In this document: one piece after another, positions 23,301 through 35,680 of the stretch
Layout of the letters: each line of letters begins with the position of its first letter
How positions within the stretch are numbered: the first letter of the stretch is position 1
NCBI GenBank assembly: GCA_004431415.1
Contig: QPMI01000626.1
Location: 248,001 to 312,000 of the forward strand
DNA from: Cyanophora paradoxa
Taxonomy: Eukaryota > Glaucocystophyceae > Cyanophorales > Cyanophoraceae
Length of the DNA stretch: 64,000 bases
Direction: 5' to 3'
Position numbers and translations under genes: made by a program
Notes under the pieces: model-generated
Told to the model about the DNA's origin: nothing
Seen by the model: the letters and a program-made list of their open reading frames with translations, nothing else
Database searches by the model: none

Positions 23301-24362
23301 TGATGTCTGGCGGGGGGTACGGATCACTGGAACGGAAACGAAGGAACGCGGCTGCACGGGGGGTACCGTAGAACTGGCACACGGCGCCGGGGGACGTGAA
23401 ATAATCGCCGCAGGCCTCGTCCACCTCCTTCATTCTGCGGGGGGTACGCGGTCGGCGCGGAGGGGCTGAGCCGGGTGCGCGCGAGATGATGCGCTAAAGC
23501 AGCGATCGAGTTTGTGCAGTTCTAGCCAAGCCGACGGCTCGACGGCTCGCTGCCCGCGGGAGGGGGGAGGAGAAGCGGGAGGGGGTACGCACATCTGCCC
23601 GAAGCGGCCGAGGGAGGACCCGCCGACCTTTCCCCCCCGGAACTTGGCCTCGATCTCCTGGCTGTACGAGCTCCTCGCGAGCCGCTCCCGCACCGCGAAG
23701 AGCTCCCTGGGGGGTACGCGGTATCAGCTCGGGGGTACGGGCCGGGTCGGCGACGACGAAGAGGGAGTACCGGTAGTGGAGGTTCCGGCGGAGGAAGTGT
23801 AGGTGGAAGATTTTCTTGGGGCCTGGGCAGGGGGGGGGGGGGGGGGATGTTAGACTGGCGGGGCCTCCGGGGGGAAGAGGCGGGGGGGTACGGCCCGCGC
23901 ACTCCAGAACGTCTCGCGGTCCTCCTCGGGTACGTAATTCGGATCCTCGTCCAGGATGAGCGAGCCGGCTGTCGTACCCCGGGAGCGGGGCCGGGCGAGG
24001 GCGCTGGCGCTGCGGCTGGCGGGGCGGGACCCGGCGCCGCCGCCGGCGGCGGGCAGACCCGAGGCGGTGGCAGGCCGCGGGCGCTCGACCTCTCCGCCGA
24101 AGGGGAGGTACGCCCCGCGCCCCGCGACGACCGCCGGCTTGCCCACGCCCTCGGCCACGCTCATGCGCGGGCCGCGGAGCCGGACGGCGGGAGAGCTGTT
24201 CGGGCGGTTGCTCCCGAGCAAAGACGTCGTGCGCCGCAGCGCCGGCGTTGACGCGGAGCTCAGCGGGCGGAGCGGCGGGACCTCGGGGTGCTGGTGGGCG
24301 GGCGGCGGGCCCGGCGGAGATGCCCCTGTTGGGCTCCCGGCTGCCGTTGGAGACTCCGCCAT
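20343..24362 (-). CDS. FtsJ-like RNA 2'-O-methyltransferase-like protein, copy B (chimeric copy)
   Basis: Exons in coding order: Ser/Pro-rich N-terminus from MAESPTAAG at 24362 to EEDRETFWSA; PKKIFHLHFLRRNLHYRY (about 23826); ELFAVRERLARSS to SLGRFGQM (23707-23595); MKEVDEACGDYF (about 23433); DINCLPGGCASYILSRAQ (about 23310), which fits the PGG SAM-binding loop of FtsJ-type enzymes; NYVKGVGVCLEKGWELRF (about 23187); AQVHLNNGIPHHFQARP; VRHEEAAKDLLALLFQKD (about 22854); VRLKRSLLIAQTVAALRNL (about 22570); GGSLVLLLDVGPRV to LLRRLFRDVVC (about 22437-22335); VKPKAAPHADRGLFCAVG (about 22008); DEVEFLHICR; SVDGATGGSISLQG; INAGFLLKIYEPVW; and a Gln/Ser-rich tail. The run SLLIAQTVAALRNL-GGSLVLLLD-LLRRLF-VKPKAAPHADRGLFC matches the layout of cap-type 2'-O-methyltransferases. 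The usual Lys after GG..VV and Glu in SERY are Leu and Asp here, so activity is uncertain. The C-terminal exon structure is unresolved. Confidence 0.6.
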
Positions 24363-25230
24363 TGCTGCCGCTGTCTGATGGCCGCCGGGAAGAGGAGGAG
24401 CGCGCGCCCGACTTGGCCGGGGCGGCGGCTCGACGGCAGAGTCCCGCCTGCAGCGCGCGCTTAGCTAACGCACACAGAGCAACCAAAGGCAAATACAGAG
24501 AGCAGAGCCGCACCGCTCAGGGCCCGGCGCGAGAGGATGCGGATGGGCGGTTTTAGGTCAGTTCGCCGCCGCGACTGAAGCAGCCGCCAGGGAGCTGCTG
24601 AATGGCGCTAAGACCTGCTACCAAGGCTCTCAGAAGCTTGGCGAAGCTTGGAGAAGCTTTGCGGGCTTGCTGCGCTCGTTGCTAGTGATTGTACCTCTTC
24701 GTGGAGCAGCCTGGCTGCAGGTGGCTGCTGCAGCCGCTTGAAAGCCCGCCGCTTGATGCATATGGGACAGCAACGCTGGCTCATCATGGTATGATCAGAG
24801 CTAGCGCTCAAGCTTGGAGATGCGGGCTTGTTGGACATGGGCTCGTTTTATTGTGTTGTCGTGAGCGGATACTTTGTGAGCTCAAATGGTCGAGCGCTGG
24901 CGCTTCCGCGGAGCCCAAGCTGCGCACCCGCGGCCGCATTCGTCAGCGGCATAATTCGAAGCAAGGATCGCGCGTATACGCAGACGCACACAGACGCACA
25001 CGCACACGGTGCGGGGTGCGGGCTTCGCGCTGAAGTACTAGTGCGCGATGCCCAGGTGCAGCGACCGTCGGTAACGCCGCCGATCGACTGCTGAACACGA
25101 GCCCACTGCTGCGACGGCATGAGACAAACGCCTCTGAGCTGCATATATATATAGGGCGCGCCGCAGTAGAGCTGCAGTTCTGCTGGGCATTCCTGTACCC
25201 CGGATTTTCGGAAGTCGCATCGCTGTCCGG
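24363..25230. promoter_or_regulatory. Divergent promoter region between methyltransferase copy B and micro-exon gene 2
   Basis: Near-identical duplicate of 16,818-17,677, with an extra tatatata block at about 25,146. It presumably drives both flanking genes. No gene is supported. Confidence 0.45.
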
Positions 25231-26993
25231 TTGTTCAGCATGTCGACGTCGATTGCTTTCGCGGCGCCTTCGGCGCTTGCATCACCAGCGCTAACGGTTC
25301 AGCCGTCGCCGCTCCTGGCCTCGGGCTCAAGCACTCTCCTCATGATCAGCAGCCGCGCACTTCGCCCGCGCGCAATCTCCTCAGCATCCGCGCCCATCGA
25401 CCGCCTGCGGACCACTGGCATGTCGGCATTCCATCCATCGCACACATCTCTAAGCGCCGGAGGCCGGCATTCCTTCCCTCGATATCGCCCGGATATGCGT
25501 GCACAGCTCGGGCATCGCAATTGGCAGCTGCAGCTGCAGACCGCACGTGCACGCGCAGCTGATCATGATTTTCACGTGCGCGCAATGGTTGATCGTGATC
25601 AAGATCTAGAGCTCGAGGCGGCAAAAAAACCAAAGCAGCTGGCCATGGCCGCGCGCGGCCGCGGCCGCGGCCGCGGTCGACGTCGCCGCGCCGCAGCGGC
25701 AGATCCAGATCTAGAGCAGCTAGCGCTACAACCGGTTCCAATCGCAAAGCAGCTGCAGCAGATCGCTAGTCCGCAGATTATGCTCAGCGCGACGTCGGTC
25801 ATCGTTGCCATCGGCGCGGCCGCTGTCGTCACAGCAGCTCCGAGCGTCGCGCCAGGTGGCATGTTTGCCATCTCCGCAGTTGTTGTGATTTCGTCAGCGG
25901 TTTTCGGTTACAACATCGGAATCAAGGTCGACGCCCCGGGGGGCCGGGCCGGGGCGCCCCGCCCGCGGCCCCATGCACGCGCACGTGTGTGCGCATGCCG
26001 TAAGCATCACTGATCATGAAGGCGCGTGCACATGCGTATGCAGGATCTTGAGACGGCGAAAGAACTGTCGAAGAAGGAAGTTAAAGCGGTCAGCAACTGA
26101 TATCTGTCGAAGTTCGGCGCGCGTCCCGGTGGCGTCGCTTTATCTGACGCAGCATGCGCAGGCGGAAAAAACGGCGGAGAAGGAGGTCAAAGCGGTTCGT
26201 CAGCTTACTTAGTTGAACTGCCCGACGCCGCGGTAGCTGTCCTGACGCAAACAGAAGGCGGAAAAGGCAGCGCAGATGCGGATTGACGCGGTTCGCATGC
26301 TGTGTTTAGTTGAATTGCCTGACGCCGGCGCCACGGTAGCTATATAGCTGTCCTGACGCAAACAGACAGGTGGAGACGGAAGCGCGGCTGCGGGTCGATG
26401 CGGTTCGCATGCTGTGTTTAGTTGAATTGCCCGACACCGCGATAGCTGTCCTGACGCAAACAGAAGGCGGAAAAGGCAGCGCAGATGCGGATCGACGCGG
26501 TTCGCATGCTGTGTTTAGTTGAATTGCCTGACGCCGGCGCCACGGTAGCTGTCCTGACGCAAACAGACAGGTGGAGACGGCAGCGCAGCTGCGGGTCGAT
26601 GCGGTTCGCATGCGCATGCTGTGCTGCAGCCGATGATCATGAGCCCATGTGACGCGTTGCCTTACAGGCTAACGCACTTGCCACGGAGAAGGATCGCGAG
26701 GTTTGTTGCATGTAGATCTGCCGGCGCCGCAATGCTGCTGCAGCTGCTGTATATGCACAGATGGCTCGTACTCATCATATATATGCATAATCCTGGTCCT
26801 GTGGCTGCGGCAGGCCACGAATCAGCGGAACAAGGCTGAGCAGTTACTGGTCCGTTCTCGACAGAGGAACAGCTTCATTCACAGCTCAGCTCACGTGTGC
26901 GCGCAGAGTGAGAAACTTCACCTCGTGGCTGAGAACGCTGGGCTGCCCAAGCCGCGAACGTCTCGGAAGTTTTTGGAGGAGGACGAAGCCTGA
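25231..26993 (+). CDS. Transit-peptide-like, membrane-hairpin protein with micro-exon coiled-coil tail, copy 2
   Basis: Duplicate of the gene at 17,678-19,436 with the same exon plan: a long first exon to 25,926, then micro-exons to the stop at 26,991-26,993. Inside the first exon the two copies differ by two 6-base indels (attgca missing here near 25,520; agcgct added near 25,724), so the frame is kept. Differences in presumed introns and spacers are not multiples of three (4 bases near 26,780, 8 bases near 25,146). That contrast supports the reading frame. Substitutions include Ser to Leu in the last exon (RKFSEE to RKFLEE). Its product should have the same topology as copy 1. Confidence 0.65.
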
Positions 26994-27733
26994 TCATGAT
27001 CATGAGCTCAAGGTGCCGCAGCACAGTCCGTGTGAGCTTACTTCTGTTTGTTTCTTTTGAGCTCCGGATCCAAGCCATCATGGCACATATATAATGATTG
27101 CAAATTGAACTGATCGCGTTTTCTCAGCAATGACGCTCGCGAGTCGGGATCCGGAGGTGTCAACCGGAGCATGCGGCCGCAGGGGGCCTAAACTACGAAA
27201 CTTGTCTGGTTCGTGTCCGGCTTGACGATCGTGTCCGGGTTGATTGATTAATTATAATTATGTACCTCACAAATTAGGTGCCCTAGCTCACCCTCTCGGC
27301 CCATGGCCGACCATGGCCGGGCCACCCCTAGCTAGTTTAGGCGCATGCCTCATAATCACTGGGTCAGGACTGGAGCATGCGCACTGCACGCACATACTTG
27401 ATAGCTATAGCAAGCATTCTGTAGATCGAGTATTAAAAAGTTATAATTAATGATGATATTTCGATCGGAATATCATGATCAGTAGACGCGAATGGATCCA
27501 GATATCGATTCATGATTGTTTCATTGGACACGAGTACTTTGAATGCTGCGGCGCATATGCATGTACCACCGCAGTCACAGATTGCGTGATCGTGGTTTTG
27601 ACTGATGTACATGTCCGAGTTGAACGTGACGCAATATAACACATCGCTAGGACGTCGGCTCCTCTCGCACAGGCCTAAGCTAACGGGCAACGTTGACATA
27701 TGCATTTATTACGAATCCCCCGCCCCGCCTTCG
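26994..27733. other. Intergenic region 3' of micro-exon gene 2
   Basis: Duplicate of 19,437-20,342 without the SINE-like insertion, so it represents the empty site. Also shorter near 27,200. No gene is seen. Confidence 0.5.
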
Positions 27734-30700
27734 CTACCCCTCGCCGAGCCACTGCTGCCGGAGGGGCGCCGGCGCCGCCACCGGGAACGAGACCTCCCGC
27801 CTCAAAGAGGACGACGAGGGCGCCGACGGGGCGGAGGCCGAGGCCGAGGCCGACGCAGGCGCAGGCGGCCGCTCCCGCCGGAAGGAGGAGGAGGAGGAGG
27901 AAGGGGAGAGCGGGGTGGCGAGGGCGCTGGTCGAGGCGGAGGTGGAGAGGGAGGCGTAGGGGCCCCTCCCGGGCTGCTGCTGCTGCTGCTGCTGCGGCCG
28001 GCCCAGAGGGGACGGGAGGCCCCGCCGCCCGACGCTGTCGCCCCCGCCTCCGCCTCCGCCTCCGCTGCTGGTGCCCGGCCTCGCGAGGAATCCCTGCAGG
28101 CAGGATATCAAATCTTCCAAAGGACATCATAGCATAGCATAGCATAGCAGAGGGAGAGGCGGCGGGCACCAGCTCGCCGGCGGTGCCCGGCCTGGCGCCG
28201 GCGCCGGCCCCGGCGGAGGCTCCAAGGAGGCCGGAGGAGGGCGGGCGCCCGTCCGGCGAGCTGCCGCGCCGCGCCCGCTGCTCTGCCTGCGAGGGAGAGT
28301 GAGAACGAAATAAATAAGAGGAACACAAGCTTTAAGCATCCTTTAGACTTCACTTAGACCTGAGCGGGCCGCTCTAGTGCGGATGCAGCCAACAGCGGAT
28401 AACGACGGGCGGGGCGGGGCGGGGCGGGCCTGGAGGAAGGACTCGGCGTAGGACTTGAAGGAGCGCCAGACCGGCTCGTAGATCTTCAGCAGGAACCCCG
28501 CGTTGATCTGGGGGGGGGGGGGGGGGGGGGGGAAGGTGAGGGGGAGGAGGGGGGGAAGGAGGGGCCGCGGGCTCGCCTCGACGAATCGCTCGGGGCTGAA
28601 GCGCTCCTCGCCGCCCTGCAGCGAGATCGACCCGCCCGTCGCCCCGTCCACGCTGCGCGCGAGGGGCAGGAAGAGGACAAGTCAGGGCGGGGCGGGGCGG
28701 TTAAACAGGGCGGATGGGAGATCGAGAGCCGGGCTCGGGAACTCTTCGGAAGAAGTCTTCGGATTCTAGAGGGGGGCCGGTCCGCGCCTGCATATGTGGA
28801 GGAACTCGACCTCGAAGAAAGCTAAAAGAAGCAGAAAGCTCTGGAAACTTAAAGGAGTAAAGAGGAGTTAAACTCTAAGGAGGGAGGAGGTTAAACTCTA
28901 AGGAACTTCAAAAAATGGAGGAGAGGATTAGAAGGGCATAAATCTAGAGGAGGAGGAGCTTCTCAGCTTGAGGAGCTAAGAGGAGAGAGCTCAAGAACCC
29001 TCTAAGAACTCGGATTCCAGAGGGGAGCCGGGCCGCGCCTGCATATGTGGAGGAACTCGACCTCGTCGGCGTGCACGGCGTGCATCCACCGCTGCCCGTA
29101 CCCCGCCAGCCGCTCCGCCACCTGCGCCCGGCCGGGCCGGCGAGGGGTTAGTAGTCGGCGGGGGGGTCTGGAGCGCAGGGACGGGGGCGGAGCGGGGGGC
29201 CCTGGGGCGCAGGGGCTATCTATTGGCTGGACGAAGAGGCTTCTAGACCAACAAGGCCCTCTCTAGGCCTTTATTCGGGGCGCGGTGGGGGCTCTGGGGC
29301 GCGCCTTGTAGCGGGCGGCGGTGTAGAGGTCGAAGGAGCGGCCGACGGCGCAGAAGAGGCCGCGGTCCGCGTGCGGCGCCGCCTTCGGCTTCACGTACCT
29401 GTACCCGGGCGGGGGGGGGGAAGGTGAGGTGTCAGTACCGCGCCGCGGGAAGGGAAGCGCGGGATCCCGGGACCGCCTAAAAGCCGCCGCTACTGAGCGG
29501 TTAGAGGCCTCTAGCTGCGGGCATGTGGATGTAGCGGGGAGCCGTGTCCCCGGGAGGGCGGGGGCGAGGCGCACACGACGTCGCGGAAGAGGCGGGGACC
29601 GGGAGGGCGCTTACAAGCTTTTAAGCTTTTCAAGCTTCTAAGGTTTTAAGGTTTTAATCTTTTAACGGGAGGCCTTAGAAGCCAAGGGGGCTTTCAACAC
29701 AATAAAGTGATAACGTAAAGAAGAAGGTCGGATGTGCGCACACGACGTCGCGGAAGAGGCGGCGGAGGAGGCAGAGGACGCCGGCGGGCCACACGCGGGG
29801 GCCCACGTCCAGCAGCAGCACAAGCGAGCCCCCGTCCTGGGGGGGGAGCGGGGTCGAAAGTTAGTTAGGATGCTTCGGAAGAGTTCATCGGGGGGCGGGG
29901 GCTCGCCTTGAGGTTGCGGAGGGCGGCGACGGTCTGGGCGATGAGGAGGCTCCGCTTCAGCCGCACGCTGTGCACGTGGTACGTCTGCCCGCGGCGCCCC
30001 GCCCGTCAGCGGCCGTCAGAACGAGGGAGAGATCCAGCTAAGAGAGCTCCCGCGAGGGAAGCTAGGCTAGCTAGCTAGCTAGCTGGAAGCTAGAGGCGAG
30101 AAGAGAAGGAGCTAGGCCCAGTTGGGGAGGAGGGCGCGCCGTCAGCGGCCGTCAGCGGCCGTCAGAACGAGGGAGGGACCTCCGAGGCTCGGCGGCGCGC
30201 CGGTCGACGGCGCCTAGAAGCCGGCTAGCCGGCTAGCTAGCCCAGCTAGGTCCAGCTCGAGGAGCGAGCGCCCGGCGAATGCGGTGACGGGTCTAGCTGG
30301 AAGCTAGCTAGCTAGCTTGCTGGAAGCTAGAGGCTAAGTTAAAAGCAAGGCCTTGCTAGCTAGTTAGGCTAGGCCGAGGAGGGCAGAGGAGGGACGAAGG
30401 GCGCCCGGGGGTCTAGTTGGAAGCTAGCAAGCTAGCTAGCTAGCTAGAAGTTAAGAGGCGAGGAGAAGCTAGGCCGAGAGAAGCGAGAAGCGAGGAGAGA
30501 CTAGGCGAGGAGAAGCTAGGAGAGCCGAGGGGCGGGCTCACGGCGAAGGCGGTGACGAGGTCGACGACGTTGGTGAGGCGCGTGGAGCGGTCCTTCTGGA
30601 AGAGCAGCGCCAGCGGGTCCTTCGCCGCCTCCTCGTGCCGCACCTGCAAAAGGGGGGGGGGGGGGGGGGGGGTCAGCCGCGGTGGCCCTAGAGCGGACGG

Positions 30701-32105
30701 GCGGGCGGGCGGGGGGTACGGGCGGGCCTGGAAGTGGTGCGGGATGCCGTTGTTCAGGTGCACCTGCGCCCCCCGGCTTGATTTCGGGGGAGGGAGGGTA
30801 CGGCTTGATTTCGGGGGAGGGGGGTACGCGGACCTCCTTCATGAGCTGGAAGTGCCACTGCTGGTTGAAGCGCAGCTCCCAGCCCTTCTCCAGGCAGACC
30901 CCCACGCCTTTCACGTAGTTCTGAGGGGGGTACGGCTGAATTTAGGGAGGGGGAAGGCAGCTTGGGGTACGCGGCGCGGCTCGCCTGGGCCCGCGAGAGG
31001 ATGTAGCTCGCGCATCCGCCGGGTAGGCAGTTGATGTCTGGCGGGGGGGTTCAGGTCACTGGAACGGGAGCGAGGGAACGCGGCTGCACGAGGGAGGGAG
31101 AGGGAGGGGGTACCGTAAAACTGGCCCACGGCGCCGGGGGACGTGAAATAATCACCGCAGGCCTCGTCCACCTCCTTCATTCTGGGGGGGGTACGCGGTC
31201 GGCGCGGAGGGGCCGAGACGGGTGCGCGCGAGGCGGGTGAGCTAAAGTAGCGATAATTGCAGTGCAGTCCTAGCTGAGCCGCTCGGCTCGAAGGCTCGCT
31301 GCCCGCGGGAGGCGGGGGGAGAAGAAGCGGGAGGGTACGCACATCTGCCCGAAGCGGCCGAGGGAGGACCCGCCCACCTTGTCCCCCCGGAACTTGGCCT
31401 CGATCTCCTGGCTGTACGAGCTCCTCGAGAGCCGCTCCCGCACCGCGAAGAGCTCCCTGGGGGGTACGCGATATCAGCTCGGGGGTACGGGCGGGGTCGG
31501 TGGCTACGGAAGGGGGGTACCGGTAGTGGAGGTTCCGGCGGAGGAAGTGCAGGTGGAAGATCTCCTTGGGGCCTGGGCGGGGGTACAAGGTTAGACTGGC
31601 GGGGCCTCCGGGGGATCAGGCGAGGGGGGGGTACGGCTCGCGCACTCCAGAACGTCTCGCGGTCCTCCTCGGGTACGTAGTTCGGGTCCTCGTCCAGGAT
31701 GAGCGAGCCGGCCGTCGTACCCCGGGAGCGCGGCCGGGCGAGGGCGCTGGCGCTGCGGCTGGCGGGGCGGGACCCGGCGCCGCCGCCGGCGGCGGGCAGA
31801 CCCGAGGCGGTGGCAGGCCGCGGGCGCTCGACTTCGCCACCGAAGGGGAGGTACGCCCCGCGCCCCGCGACGACCGCCGGCTTGCCCACGCCCTCAGCCA
31901 CGCTCATGCGCGGGCCGCGGAGCCGGGCGGCCGGAGAGCTGTTCGGGCGGTTGCTCCCGAGCATTGACGGCGTGCGCCGCAGCACCGGCGTCGAGGCGGA
32001 GCTCAGCGGGCGGAGCGGCGGGACCTCGGGGTGCTGGTGGGCGGGCGGCGGGCTCGGGGGAGAAGCTGCTGTTGGGCTCCAGGCTGCCTTTGGAGACTCA
32101 GCCAT
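27734..32105 (-). CDS. FtsJ-like RNA 2'-O-methyltransferase-like protein, copy C
   Basis: Third copy, starting MAESPKAAWSPTAAS at 32105, with the same exon order as copy B: PGGCASYILSRAQ (about 31030-30980), NYVKG-equivalent exon (about 30920-30830), VRHEEAAKDPLALLF (about 30645-30545), GGSLVLLLDVGPRV (about 29837-29735), VKPKAAPHADRGLF (about 29400-29300), SVDGATGGSISLQG (about 28650) and INAGFLLKIYEPVW (about 28507-28435). Its 3' half is nearly identical to that of copy B, while its 5' half is clearly more diverged. The MKEVDEACGDYFTSPGA exon has the full five-G run, so it lacks the frameshift of copy A. One intron (30,040-30,500) is filled with gctagctagctag stretches. No micro-exon gene lies upstream of this copy. 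Confidence 0.6.
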
Positions 32106-32694
32106 TGCTGCCGCTGTCTGAAGGCCGCCAGGAAGAGGAAGAGCGCGCGCCCGACTTGGTCAGGGCAGCGGCTCGATGGGAGAGTCCCGCCTGCAGCGCG
32201 CGCTTAGCTAACGCATCCAGAGCAATTAAGGGCAGGTTTAGAGAGCAGAGCCGCACCGCCCAGGGCCCGGCGCGAGAGGATGCGGATGTGCGGTTTTAGG
32301 TCAGTTCGCCGCCGCGGCTGAAGCAGACGCCAGGGAGCTGCTGGATGGTGCCAATACCTACTAGCAGGGCTCTCGGAAGCTTGGCGAAGCTTGGAGAAGC
32401 TTGCGGGCTTGTTGGGCTCGTTGTTAGATGCTTGTACCCCTGCGTGAAGTAGCCCCCGCTGCAGCCGCGCTCGAAAGCCCGCCGCGCGACGGGACAGCAA
32501 AGCTCGGCTCAGCTTAAACAACTAGCTCGAGTGAGCCTAAGCGCAACGGTCGCCCGCTCAAGTTCGCTACAGCCCGGCTACACAGCCGTTAGTCGCTCCC
32601 GTGCCCTGCTTCCCACTGCTGAGGCGTGCAATGGCAGCGTCCTCCCGCCTCTAGCGTTCCGGGCCTTCCCGCGGCCGGCCAGAAAGACTCGGAG
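32106..32694. other. Right boundary of the tandem array and upstream region of the membrane protein gene
   Basis: Homology with the upstream regions of copies A and B persists to about 32,500 and then stops, which marks the right limit of the repeated unit. The rest should hold the promoter of the plus-strand gene that follows. No separate gene is seen. Confidence 0.45.
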
Positions 32695-35680
32695 ATGCGA
32701 GCGCAACGCGGCCCTGCCGCAGTAGCCCCAGCTCCGGCGTCCCAGGTGTTTACGCGGACCGAGACGCCGGACGATGGCTTACTTGACAGCGAGCTCGCCG
32801 TGTCGCCCCCGGCGGCGCGCGCCGAGCTGCCCCTGCGAAGCTTCGATGAGCCGGCCCCCGGGCCAGCGGCGGCCGCCGCGGCCAACGCCGTCATGCATCG
32901 GAAGTGGGCGGCGCATTCGCGGGACGGAGACGGGCCCGATCGGCCGGCCGCCCGCTCGCCGGCCGCCAGTTCCGACATACTCTGCTCGTCCGTGTCGGCG
33001 GCAACGATGCGCCGACTGATAGAGGCGCCTCTGTACCCATTGGAGGGGGATCTACGCCTCTCGGACTCGCCCCTGTACGCCCCCTCTCCCCTCGCTTCCT
33101 CGGCCCTGCTGACCGCCCGCCGCCCGCCCCCCGCCCAGGCTCCTTTCCCTCATGAAGGTACCCCCGTGCGATTCGGGCGTACCCCTGCTGCCGCCCGCTC
33201 ACGCCCCGCACAGATCGTCGGCGCGGTACCCCCCTCGCGCAGCCGCGTTCTGAACGGGGTACACGTCGTCCTCGTTCTCCTCCTCGCCGCCCTGGCCCCC
33301 GTCCCCTGGACCGCGATCTACGTCGTGCAGGGTACGCGCTTCTTCGGCCATCGCTCTCGGTGCCCCTGCCTCGTCGAGGGATCGAATCGCAGAGAAGCCG
33401 TTCCACGTCCCGGCGGCGGTGCTTGGGTACTGTACCCCCGCTCGATCTCCGCCGAAACCCCCTTCCTTCCTTCCTCAAAGGCCGCCGCAGGGGTACCGTG
33501 ATGGTCAGCCTCTGCGCTTTTTCTATCTGGTATTACCGCTCTACCCCCCACGGGCCCAACGTCATCGCGCTAGCCGCCCGCCTGCTCCGGTTCCCCCCCC
33601 CCCCCCCCCCCCCCCCCCCGCCTCCTCCCCGGCACCGGGCGATCCCTTTCGCAGCTCGCGTCGGCGCGAGGCGGCGCGGCGTACGATGGCTACCACTCTG
33701 CTTTTCCTGTACCTGGGCCTTGGTTCGCTGTACCCCCAGCCCGGACCTGCCCGGCCTGATCCGCGGGCGCAGCCGTCTCGCAGACGCTCCTCACTTGCTG
33801 GTGGATCTTCAGCACGAGGGGGTACGGGCGCCGGCTCGGCGCAAACCGACCCGCCCGGATTCGAGCCCGGGCCCCGCCCGAAAGCGCAGCTACTACAAGA
33901 GCTCGACGTGGCTACCCGTCTGCATCGTCTCGGTAGCGACGGTGGTCCGCGTATCTCCCCCCCCTCTTGAGTCTTCCCCGCAACAGGTTTTCGTAACCCG
34001 GTACCCCCCGGCAGTCGATCGTGGACATCGGCGCGGGCCTCACCATCTTCTCCTTCGCCCTGCAGACCAGTCTCTTTGTCGCGTGCGATACATCATCGTA
34101 CCCCCCGCCCCTTCATCCCCGCGAACGAACCGCGTACCCCACCCCAGGTGCTACCAGGACATCACGGAGGAGATCGGGGCACCGGACGCGGAGGAGGGGG
34201 CCCTGATCCGGGGGCTCGAGAGGTAGCCGTACCCCCCCCCTGCCCGGATTCGCGCGATCTAAGGCGGGTAAGGGTCGCTCGGCCGAGGGCCGCCCATAAA
34301 CACCTTCTCTTCACTCTGTAGTCTGGGGCTGCGTTTCTTGCGCGGCGTGGTGTCCATTGCTAAATATCGATATCCAAACATCTCTTAGCGCCGCCCATAA
34401 CTACGTTCTCTTAACCGTCTAATCTGAGTCTGCGGCTCTAAACATCCTTCTCCTCAGGTTCCCTGCGGTCGCCGAGCTGGTGACGTCGACCGAGGCAGCC
34501 TGGGGCCCCTTCCTCGCCCCCGTCACGGTGCCTTTCCCTCCCGAGGGGGGTACAGGAGCTTTCAGGGAAGAGGGGGAGAGGGGCGTAGGGAGCAGCAGCT
34601 TTCAGGGGCCTCCCCCCTTTCCCGCCCGGGCCTCTACCCCCGCCTTCTGGGCCCTCTGAGCGCCCTGCGACGGCAGGGGGTGGCGGGGATGGCGTTCGCG
34701 TACATGGCCTACGTCTTCTACGGTTCGTTCCGTGTCCGCGCGCCCGTTCAAAGTCTCGGGTCCTAGCTCGCATTCTCGAAGATCGTAACTCTAACCTCGC
34801 CGCCTCCCCATTTAATAGTCTTAGGTCCTCCTTAGATCATAACTCTAACCTCGCCGGCAGACGCGGTCCCCTTTAATAGTCTTAGGTCATCTTTAATAGT
34901 CTTAGGTCCCCTTGAAATAGTCTAAAGTCCCTTGTCCGTCTTCTCTGTCTTCTATGGTCTGTCTGACGTCTTAGCCCGCAGACGAGAGACCTCGCCTCTA
35001 AGATTATAAATCTAACCGCGGCGGCAGACGCGGAGCAGGACTTCGTGATCCTCTGCTACGCCCTCGCGATGGCCTCCATCTCGGGTCCGCTCCCCCTTTA
35101 GAGCCCTTCGCTGCGGCCTTGAGCTTCTCGCTCGCTCGCTCTCCCTCGCTCTTAGGCTTGTTCTCAGGCTTCTTCCTGGTCTCGGCGGCGCGGGTCACGT
35201 CGGCGGCCGCCGGCGTGCGGGACGCGGCGGGTCGCTACCTCATGCCGGGGGCGGGGCGGGGGCGGGGCGCCGGCCCCCCCGGCCCGCCCAGTGCGCCCGC
35301 GCCCCGCGCCCCTCGCGCCCAGTGCCTCGCGCTTCGGCGTGCGCTGACGCGCGCGCCGCCGCCAGGGCCGAGGGACCCGCCGAGCGGGCCGCGGTTCGCT
35401 TTCTCCACTACTTCGGCTCCCGGGAGGTGCGTCTCTCAGCTACCCTTCGAACCGATTCCAAGCGCTTGGATTACTATAACTTGACTCGAACTTCTCCTTG
35501 TTATAATAAGTTATAACTTTAAGAAAGCAAGGCCTAATCTATATCGTAACTCGAACTTCGCAGCAAGGCTTCCGGGTGCTGGGCGTGCTGGTCACGAAGA
35601 GCCTCCTCTCCCGCGTCCTGTACCTCCTCCTCTCCGCCGCCGGCCTCCTCCTCCGCCTCGCCCTCAACCGCTCCCTCTGA
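32695..35680 (+). CDS. Multi-pass membrane protein, family not recognised
   Basis: Multi-exon gene with an Ala/Pro-rich N-terminal exon (ATG at 32695, MRAQRGPAAVAPAPASQVF) followed by exons with hydrophobic segments: VHVVLVLLLAALAPVPWTAI (about 33,260-33,325), VMVSLCAFSIWYY (about 33,500), TTLLFLYLGLGSL (about 33,690-33,730), STWLPVCIVSVATVV (about 33,905), IVDIGAGLTIFSFALQTSL (about 34,017-34,075), MAFAYMAYVFYGSF (about 34,688), DFVILCYALAMASIS (about 35,040) and the last exon VLGVLVTKSLLSRVLYLLLS through LRLALNRSL, stop at 35,678. About eight membrane spans are implied. One exon, EEIGAPDAEEGALIRGLER, is soluble and acidic. Introns start GTACCCCC and several contain C runs. A transporter or receptor role would be a guess; exon joints are approximate. 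Confidence 0.55.
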
